Below are positions 57,229 through 64,000 of a stretch of 64,000 bases of DNA, in pieces. This DNA is from Eurosta solidaginis (lineage: Eukaryota; Arthropoda; Insecta; Diptera; Tephritidae). Within the stretch, counting starts at the first letter, position 1. Each line of letters starts with the position of its first letter. Where the stretch lies: the NCBI RefSeq assembly GCF_040869045.1, contig NW_027136910.1, forward strand, positions 744,001 through 808,000. The letters are read 5' to 3'. Under the pieces are notes generated by a model. The model had not been told where the DNA came from and ran no database searches. It was given only the letters and a program-made list of their open reading frames with translations. Both the position numbers and the translations under genes were made by a program.

Positions 57229-58716
57229 TTAGTAGTGACAATAGCCGCTTTTTTTGCTAGAGGAAATAAAACGCTAGGTATATTAGCGAATTGCATAGAA
57301 AGCAACAAAACAAAGTAAGCTAGTTCAGTTGGCTAAGCGGTTTGGTTGAGTGTCTAAAACGTACTGTTCCAGAAGTAGAAATGTCAAAGCAGCTAAAAAA
57401 ACGTACCAATTAGCTGATAAACTTCCACCTTTAGGGTTCCGCTATGATGAGACTGTTTACCTAGTTGAAGCGTTTTTTCAAGCTCGTTTGCAAAAAAAAG
57501 CAATTCATGTTTTTATGCCAGCGTACATTTGTATTCACATACGTACAATAATGAATGGAAAGCAATGGTAAACAAAATGTATGCACTGATCAAATTAAGC
57601 ACTGGGGGGAGTGCAGACTAAAATCAAGTAAATGCTTACATACATTCTTACGTATGAATGGAAGAATGTATATCCATATGGGTATGAAAAATTACAATAA
57701 CACGAAAAAGTGATGATAAAAAATAAAGGTGATTATATATTAAAAATGGATTAGTAGTTTATACTGAAATTCATATATGATAAATTTCATATCAAAGGCT
57801 GAAAAAAACGTACATTTTGAACCCGACACCCTCAGAATTTGATGAAATTTTGCATGGGGTTACACCTTACCCACCCAAACACAACCTCATTTTTAGAAAT
57901 TGCATTTTCGAAAAATTGTGGGCGTAGCAAGGTATCGAAATATCCGAAAATATTAGAAAAATGACGATAATAGGTACTTTTAAAGTGTGATTACTACGGA
58001 ATGGCTTTACCGATTTCAAAGATCTTCATACCATTAGAAAGGTATTGAAAAAAAATATACTGTAAAAATAAAATTTAAAACTGAAAAAACACTTCAAAGA
58101 TCAAGCGATTTTGAAAAATAAAATTTTATTTTAGAAAGGTCTATTTAATATATATAACATATCTGAAAACTAAAATGGGGTTTTTTTGTTTTTTAATTTA
58201 TTTAAGCAAATGCATTTCTTGGTTACTTTCTCATATTTGGATATCACGCGTAAATTAATCAACCAATTTGAAAAATTTTTATACCGTTAGAAAGGTATTA
58301 AAATCACCTTTGAAAACATATACTGTAAAGATTCTATATTACACTGAAAGAAAAAAAAAATTTTAATTTTTTTCTACATTTTTTTTTTCAAACTGGGAAA
58401 ACACTTCAAAGACCAAGTGATTTAAAAAAAATTTTTTTAGAAAGGTCGATTTAATATAAAAGCTAGAATGGTGTTTTTTTTTCTTTTAAAAAAATTTATA
58501 AGTAAAACCATCTCTTGTTAACTTTTTTTTTATTTTGCTATTATTGTGTGACAAAAAAGGTACCTAGCTATACTTTGGAAGTTATACAGATACAGATACT
58601 ATGACTAAGTATTCTAATAGATTCGAACAAGAATCGTATTATCAAATTTTTCAGACACGCACAATAAATAGACATACACTTAATAAAGTTAATTTTTTAT
58701 TTTTATTTATTCAGAT
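57229..58716. other. MULE right arm, non-coding with a two-copy repeat
   Basis: A 73-codon plus frame (57350-57571) lacks a recognisable domain. AAAACACTTCAAAGA recurs at about 58086 and 58402, part of a roughly 316-bp direct duplication with TAGAAAGGT motifs. TAGTTCAGTTGGCTAAGCGG near 57319 looks like a tRNA D-arm, but no B box follows. Confidence 0.45.
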
Positions 58717-59208
58717 TTAATATACAACTTTGCGCAGCTCATACTGCTGACTTTCGGAATGTTTGTTTACTTTTAGTGATGTTTCATCTAAAGGTACACA
58801 AGAATGGAAGCTTTGAGTTCCCGTAAAAGTTTTGGCATTTTTGTACTTTGAAAGTAGCTCTTCTTTTGTTTTGTTGTATTCATCAGCGTCTGCGTAAGCA
58901 ACTTCTATGGAGGTGTTATACGTTTGTGAAGCCCAATGATAAAGGTCCTTCGCCGTTTGAATTTGATTTTTATTTGCCATGCTATAATTCCGAGCGCCTC
59001 TTTTTAATGTCCCACCTATACCATCACATGCAGATTTTCCATGGCTAGTTGCGTAAAAGTGCCACTCAGCGAATATTTCGAAATCAATTTTATGATGACA
59101 TAAATTAATTAAGTTGTATTTGTTTTTGTACTGTGCTCCTGCACCATCTGACACGTAGATAATTTTCGTAATTGAATTGCTTATATTAGTGTTAACAAAA
59201 TTAATCAT
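58717..59208 (-). CDS. Unclassified protein, possible nuclease-fold fragment
   Basis: This is a 163-codon frame with IIYVSDGAGAQYKNKYNLIN, LCHHKIDFEIFAEWHFYATS, HGKSACDGIGGTLKRGARNY, then DLYHWASQTYNTSIEV. Similar arthropod proteins with SDGAxxQYKN and HGKxxCDGxGG blocks exist in many repeat-derived loci, in my recollection, but I cannot name the family. The spaced Asp residues would suit an RNase H-like core. Upstream (to 59330) the frame is closed, so an N-terminal part may be missing or on another exon. It lies in the right arm of the MULE with the same orientation as the transposase, so it may be a second MULE gene or captured cargo. Confidence 0.6.
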   Translation of the reverse strand: MINFVNTNISNSITKIIYVSDGAGAQYKNKYNLINLCHHKIDFEIFAEWHFYATSHGKSACDGIGGTLKRGARNYSMANKNQIQTAKDLYHWASQTYNTSIEVAYADADEYNKTKEELLSKYKNAKTFTGTQSFHSCVPLDETSLKVNKHSESQQYELRKVVY

Positions 59209-59304
59209 TTTTGAAATATATAGATGAACTGCTATGCTATCATGGATATTACAGTCGTATATTATGGAAAAGGTTCTATGAATTAAATTATCGTTACCTT
59301 TGTA

Positions 59305-59370
59305 ATAAATAATATATATAATAATATAGTAATATTATAATATTATAATAATATATATATAATATAGTAA
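59305..59370. repeat. AT microsatellite
   Basis: Repeats of ATAATATATATAATAATATAG type, immediately left of a MITE end. Low complexity. Confidence 0.8.
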
Positions 59371-59464
59371 CCTGGGTCGATTTATTAACCTATATCGCGC
59401 CATCGATTTTTCGATAGGTTTTGAGCTCAGGAAAAAAAAGTTCTACTACGCATACCCAAAAAAA
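59371..59464. mobile_element. Single-ended copy of the 18.4-kb MITE
   Basis: CCTGGGTCGATTTATTAACC, ATATCGCGCCATCGATTTTT and ACGCATACCCAAAAAAA follow the left arm of the element at 18361. It is broken at 59464 by another inverted-repeat element. Confidence 0.75.
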
Positions 59465-59716
59465 CATATATGTAATACCCCTATGTATTTACTAATAGAA
59501 AATGCTCGCAATGTGTTTTGAATTCGAAATCAAAACAAGACAGCCTATAAAATTTTTGTGATTGTAGCAGCGTAAGTGTGACAAGACAAAATTCAAATTT
59601 AGGTACATTCGATTATTGAATACAAAAACAAAAACGTTTAAACAGCAATATATCGGCACTCTGATGTTTGGGAATGTACCTAGCCTTTTGTAGCAATATA
59701 GGAGTATTACATATAT
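59465..59716. mobile_element. 252-bp inverted-repeat element
   Basis: CATATATGTAATACCCCTAT at the left corresponds to reverse complement CATATATGTAATACTCCTAT at the right, one mismatch in about 20. Non-coding. It sits inside the preceding MITE. Confidence 0.65.
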
Positions 59717-59814
59717 GCTGAAAATATATCAAAAATGAAAAACTAAACATTTGAGTAATCAGAAGGCAGAAAGACTTAAACTTAAAATTTGGAAAATAAT
59801 CAGACGGCTGAAAA

Positions 59815-60144
59815 AAAAATTCAGAAGTTAAATTTCAGAAGTCAAAATCAGAAAGTAATCAGACAGCAAAAAAACATAAAATTTTGCGCAAAATTTAATG
59901 TTTTTTTGCTGTCTGATTACTTTCTGAATTTTGACTTCTGAAATTTGACTTCTGAATTTTGACTTCTGAAATTTGACTTCTGAAATTTGACTTCTGAAAA
60001 TTGACTTCTGCAATTTTGATTTCTGAATTTTTGTTTCTGAGTTTTGACTTCTGAATTTTTGCTTTCTGAAAAAAGAGTTCTGACTAATGTTTTCTGAAAA
60101 AATGTGTTTCTGAAATTTTGTTTTCTGAATTTATGGGGGGAACC
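59815..60144. repeat. MULE right terminal inverted repeat, with foldback
   Basis: From 60144 leftward the arm mirrors 27735-28005. At its inner side, CAGAAAGTAATCAGACAGCA (from about 59850) is mirrored by TGCTGTCTGATTACTTTCTG (from about 59909), making a near-perfect foldback with arms of more than 40 bp and a loop of about 20 bp. Confidence 0.85.
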
Positions 60145-60736
60145 CTCGAAAAGGCGACCACCTATACAACTACCACCACTCCCTTTTAAAACCCTCATTA
60201 ATACCTTGAATTTGATACCCATATCGTACAAACACATTCTAGAGTCACCCCTGGTCCACCTTTATGGCGGTATCTCGAAAAGGCGTCCACCTATAGAACT
60301 AAACCCCACGCCCTTTTGAAATACTCATTAACACCTTTCGGTTGATACCCATATTGTACAAACGCATTCTAGAGTCACCCCTGGTCCACCTTTATGGCGG
60401 TATCTCGAAAAGGCGTCCACCTATAGAACTAAGGCCCACTCCCTTTTAAAATGTTCATTAACCCCTTTCACTTGATACCCATATCGTACAAACAAATTCT
60501 AGGGTCACCCCTGTTCCACCTTTATGGCAATATCTCGAAACGGCGTCCACCTATGGAACTAAGGATCACTCCCTTTTAAAATATTCATTAACACCTTTCA
60601 TTTGATACACATGTCATACAAACACATTCCAGGATTACCCTCGGTTCATTTTCCTACATGGTTATTTTCCCTTATGTTGTCACCATAGCTCTCAACTGAG
60701 TATGTAATGTTCGGTTACACCCGAACTCAACCTCCC
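60145..60736 (+). mobile_element. GTCY-microsatellite element, right half
   Basis: It continues the element of 26190-27724: about four tail minisatellite units (TATGGCGGTATCTCGAAAAG), then TTCGGTTACACCCGAACTCA and CCTCCCTTACTTGTT. After 60736 the composite repeat resumes. Confidence 0.85.
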
Positions 60737-61248
60737 TTACTTGTTAATCTTGTGTTGTTGTAGAAGGTCCTGCTACTGTTATATAAACTCTTTTTAATTG
60801 AAAATTATTTTCTATTTTTTAGTTCCGTTAGCTATAAAAGCGTGCTTTTTAGTTTTCTTAAACTATTATTTAGTTTTTACACTGTGTTTGAGGGCCACGC
60901 CCACTTCACAGTTTTTTTCAAGCTTGCTGGTAACAAAGAATTCAACTAAGATATACAGTCAAATGAAATTGATATCATGGAGCAAAGTTCGAAAGTTAGA
61001 AAATGTTTGAAAATGGGTGTGGCACCGCCACTTTTTTAGTAAATCTCCCTCATTCATATACATTGAAAATCAATGAGGTAAATCCTCGCCTAATTAATAT
61101 TAATAAACAATTTTGGTAAATTCTATGTCTATGGTCTAGAGCCCTTTTGTGGGCTCACAGAGGCACATACTAGGAAAGCCATAAGTAACTGGGAATCAAA
61201 ACAGTTCAGACAACACTGGATTGAATGCCCAGGGCAAAGACAGACCAA
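60737..61248 (+). repeat. Composite repeat copy 2, right segment
   Basis: TCTTGTGTTGTTGTAGAAGG through GGGCAAAGACAGACCAAT matches 8041-8552 almost base for base, including the plus-oriented LOA 5' UTR arm and the LINE C-terminal fragment. The match stops at about 61248. Confidence 0.9.
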
Positions 61249-61585
61249 TAATATAATTAAAAGTTATAGGATGAAAAATGTTTATTTAAGTTCAAAGATA
61301 CCAGATAATGCCTGCGTTATTTGGCCAGATATACGTATTTCAATTAAAAAAATTAAAAAGTCAAATGCAGGAGAAATAATATTGGAAGCAGTCCGGTTTA
61401 AAAATGTCCATCCTTTCTTTACAGCTCCATTCACTTCACTAGCTCTAGGAATAGCACTTTCGGATTCATTATCTGAAGAAATTGAAGAATTTAAAGCGGA
61501 TGATGTAGCATATAAATTAATGTTGCTTCCTTCTTCACAAAATTTTCTACTATTGCCTTTATTAAATAGCTGCACTTTTTAATAG
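61249..61585. other. Overlapping open frames on both strands, unassigned
   Basis: Plus 61271-61582 (103 codons, MKNVYLSSKIPDNACVIWPD) and minus 61575-61282 (97 codons) overlap almost completely. The minus frame (EVNGAVKKGWTFLNRTASNI, then SPAFDFLIFL) looks slightly more protein-like. No domain is recognised; either could be a short exon or chance. Confidence 0.3.
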
Positions 61586-61589
61586 ATAA

Positions 61590-61800
61590 CAAAAAACAAA
61601 ACGAATATAAAAAAATATAATATAAAAAAATATATAATATAAAAAATATAATATAAAAAAATATAATATAAAAAATGTAATATAAAAAAAATATAATATA
61701 AAAAATATAATATAAAAAAAAATATAATATAAAAAATATAATATAAAAAAAATATAATCTAAAAAATATAATATAAAAAATATAATATAAAAAAACGAAA
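61590..61800. repeat. (ATATAATATAAAAA)n microsatellite
   Basis: About fifteen 13-15 bp units of AATATAATATAAAAAA with small length changes. The Phe/Tyr/Ile-rich minus frame through it is a composition artefact. Confidence 0.9.
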
Positions 61801-61906
61801 TATATGAAAATGACTCAGCAACAACCAAATCAGATAAGACAATTTGACTTCAAAGAGAATGAAATAATATTTTGTGAGTATTACAATAATTTGACAACAT
61901 GCTAGG

Positions 61907-64000
61907 TATTTTTATACCTTTCATGAAAATGAAATGGTATATTAATTTCGTCACGAAACCGAAAATTGTAAGTCCTTAAAGGAAAATAGATAGACCCACC
62001 ATTAAGTATACCGAAATAATCAGGTTGAAGAGCTGAGTTGTTTTAGCCATGTCCGTCTGTCCGTCTGTCCGTCTGTCCGTCTGTCTGTTTGTATGCAAAC
62101 TAGTCCCTCAATTTTTGAGATATCTTGATAAAAGTTGGTGAGCAGGTGTATTTGGGTGTCCGATTAGACATTTGTCGGAACCGACCGGATCGGACCACTA
62201 TAGCATATATCCTCCATACAACCGATTTTTCAGAAAAAGAGGATTTTTGTAATATCTTACCCAATTTAACAGATTGAAGCTTCAAACTTCACCATATACT
62301 TTCGTATATTGAACATATTGTTGCCTGAAAAAATGTATGAGATCGGTCGTATATATAGTATATATCCCCCACAACCGATTGTTCAGATAAGGAACTTTTC
62401 GTAATTACTGCCCTATTTTAAGAGCTAGAGGCTTCAAATTTCAGCGAATGCTTACGTATATAGCATATATTGTTGTCTGAAAAAATCATAAAGATCGGTG
62501 GTATATATAGTATATATATGTTGGTATATATAGTATATATATATAGTATATATATATATAGTATATATATTTTCGCAAATTTTAGCCCCATTTTAACAGA
62601 TAGAAGCTTCAAATTTCACCGAATATTTACTTATATAGCATATATTGTTGTCTGAAAAAATCATAGAGATCGGTTGTATATATAGTATATATCTCATACA
62701 ACCGATTGTTCAGATAAGAAACTTTTCGCAATTTCTACCCCATTTTAACAGCTATAAGCTTCAAATTTCACCGATTGCTTACGTATATAGCATATATTGT
62801 TGTCCGAAAAAATCATAGAGATCGGTTGTATATATAGTATATATCTCATACAACCGATTGTTCAGATAAGAAACTTTTCGCAATTTCTACCCCATTTTAA
62901 CAGCTAGAAGCTTCAAATTTCACCAACTGCTTACGTGTATAGCATATATTGATGTCTGAAAAAATCATTGAGATCGGTGATATATATAGTATATATCTCA
63001 TACAACCGATTGTTCAGATAAGAAACTTTGCGCAATTTCTGCCCCGTTTTAACAGTTAGAAGCTTCAAATTTCACAAAATGCTTTCGTATATAGCATATA
63101 TTGTTGTCTGAAAAAATCATAGAGATCGGTGGTATATATATTATATACTTCATATAAACTGTCATATTGACCCCTTTTTTACGGCTAGAAGCTTCAAGAT
63201 TCATCAAATTTCATCAAATAGTTACGTTTACGTCATATATTTTTGAAATACGTGATTCGTAGCCATAGTTTTTACATGCAGACCACAAAAAACGTGAAGC
63301 TTTGCATCCTCACACAGATTACCTACCTATTTTTATACCTTTCATGAAAATGAAATGGTATATTAATTTCGTCACGAAACCGAAAATTGTAAGTCCTTAA
63401 AGGAAAATAGATAGACCCACCATTAAGTATACCGAAATAATCAGGTTGAAGAGCTGAGTTGTTTTAGCCATGTCCGTCTGTCCGTCTGTCCGTCTGTCCG
63501 TCTGTCCGTCTGTCTGTTTGTATGCAAACTAGTCCCTCAATTTTTGAGATATCTTGATAAAAGTTGGTGAGCAGGTGTATTTGGGTGTCCGATTAGACAT
63601 TTGTCGGAACCGACCGGATCGGACCACTATAGCATATATCCTCCATACAACCGATTTTTCAGAAAAAGAGGATTTTTGTAATATCTTACCCAATTTAACA
63701 GATTGAAGCTTCAAACTTCACCATATACTTTCGTATATTGAACATATTGTTGCCTGAAAAAATGTATGAGATCGGTCGTATATATAGTATATATCCCCCA
63801 CAACCGATTGTTCAGATAAGGAACTTTTCGTAATTACTGCCCTATTTTAAGAGCTAGAGGCTTCAAATTTCAGCGAATGCTTACGTATATAGCATATATT
63901 GTTGTCTGAAAAAATCATAAAGATCGGTGGTATATATAGTATATATATGGTGGTATATATAGTATATATATATAGTATATATATATATAGTATATATATT
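61907..64000. repeat. 1.42-kb higher-order repeat with GTCY and 152-bp subrepeats
   Basis: The block starting TATTTTTATACCTTTCATGA at 61907 restarts at 63328, an offset of 1421. Each unit has the CCATGTCCGTCTGTCCGTCT microsatellite, a GAGATATCTTGATAAAAGTT core and 152-bp tail subrepeats (GATCGG at 62341, 62493, 62668, 62820, 62972 and 63124; the 175-bp gap is a TATA expansion). In the about 673 bases of the second unit visible, I see only an 8-bp GTCCGTCT gain and one substitution (62521 T, 63950 G). The array runs out of the window. Confidence 0.9.

Larger units (their letters stand above)
27735..60144 (-). mobile_element. MULE (Mutator-like) transposon with nested cargo, 32.4 kb
   Basis: Outer flanks carry CTCCAAAAGG (27725-27734) and CTCGAAAAGG (60145-60154), a 10-bp duplication with one mismatch inside a known repeat unit (CTCGAAAAGGCG); MULEs make TSDs of 8-11 bp. 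The ends are inverted: left ..CCCCCCATAAATTCAGAAAA, right the same in reverse complement, continuing about 270 bp as TCAGAAGTCAAATT-type repeats. A MULE transposase gene lies just inside the left end. Most of the interior is later insertion (X1, X2 and their contents); the MULE's own sequence is about 27.7-31.7 and 57.2-60.1 kb. Alternative: two MULE copies whose outer ends remain. Confidence 0.75.

Noticed and set aside
57310..57350. tRNA-like D-arm sequence (TAGTTCAGTTGGCTAAGCGG)
   Set aside because: No B box or acceptor stem follows at tRNA distance. Treated as chance similarity.
61562..61828. Phe/Tyr/Ile-rich frame resembling a membrane protein
   Set aside because: It is a translation of the ATATAATATAAAAA microsatellite.

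Overview
This window is transposon-dense eukaryotic DNA from an insect, most likely a higher fly. The two recognisable host genes, Ddx1 and Foxred1, are pseudogene fragments close to their fly counterparts. The repeat set (LOA-, RTE-, Jockey- and BEL-type retroelements, hAT, MULE, PIF/Harbinger, dipteran GTCY-microsatellite elements) suggests a tephritid-like fly; that assignment is inference. I see no intact single-copy host gene, tRNA gene or rRNA gene. The window is best read as nested insertions, several of which can be ordered because target-site duplications (TSDs) or reading frames close precisely.

1-8.6 kb: a composite repeat (copy 1) holding a nearly full-length LOA-type LINE on the minus strand (541-6095, 11-bp TSD), a 123-bp minisatellite, an internally deleted LOA relative and a 100-bp hairpin. 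8.8-9.8 kb: a 988-bp deleted hAT with an 8-bp TSD, which splits a small open frame. 10.9-14.3 kb: a decayed RTE-type LINE, itself interrupted by a SINE-like element with a 14-bp TSD. 14.6-17.2 kb: two GTCY-microsatellite elements. 18.3-19.3 kb: two inverted-repeat elements. 19.57-22.01 kb: an array of 443-bp tRNA-like units bounded by a 13-bp TSD. 23.0-26.2 kb: composite repeat copy 2, carrying a 5'-truncated Jockey-like insertion.

The core of the window is a nest from 26.2 to 60.7 kb. A GTCY element sits inside composite copy 2, which resumes at 60,737. A MULE (27,735-60,144; matching inverted ends, 10-bp TSD with one mismatch) sits inside that GTCY element. The MULE transposase gene (31,427 to 28,054, minus) is split by element X1 (28,813-30,965, TSD TAA), and its frame closes exactly when X1 is removed. 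A second pair of X ends lies at 31,664 and 57,228. Between them are a PIF/Harbinger gene pair (spliced Myb-like gene on plus, spliced DDE transposase with complete triad on minus), a BEL gag/protease remnant with its 3' LTR, a broken chimera of Ddx1 and Foxred1 fragments flanking another GTCY element with an expanded minisatellite, and a BEL/Pao element with gag, protease, RT and integrase.

From 61.3 kb to the end there is AT-rich simple sequence and a 1.42-kb higher-order repeat whose two copies are almost identical. Almost all coding sequence is mobile-element derived and most frames are broken. The most nearly intact proteins are the Harbinger transposase, the BEL integrase and gag, and an unclassified 163-aa protein inside the right arm of the MULE.
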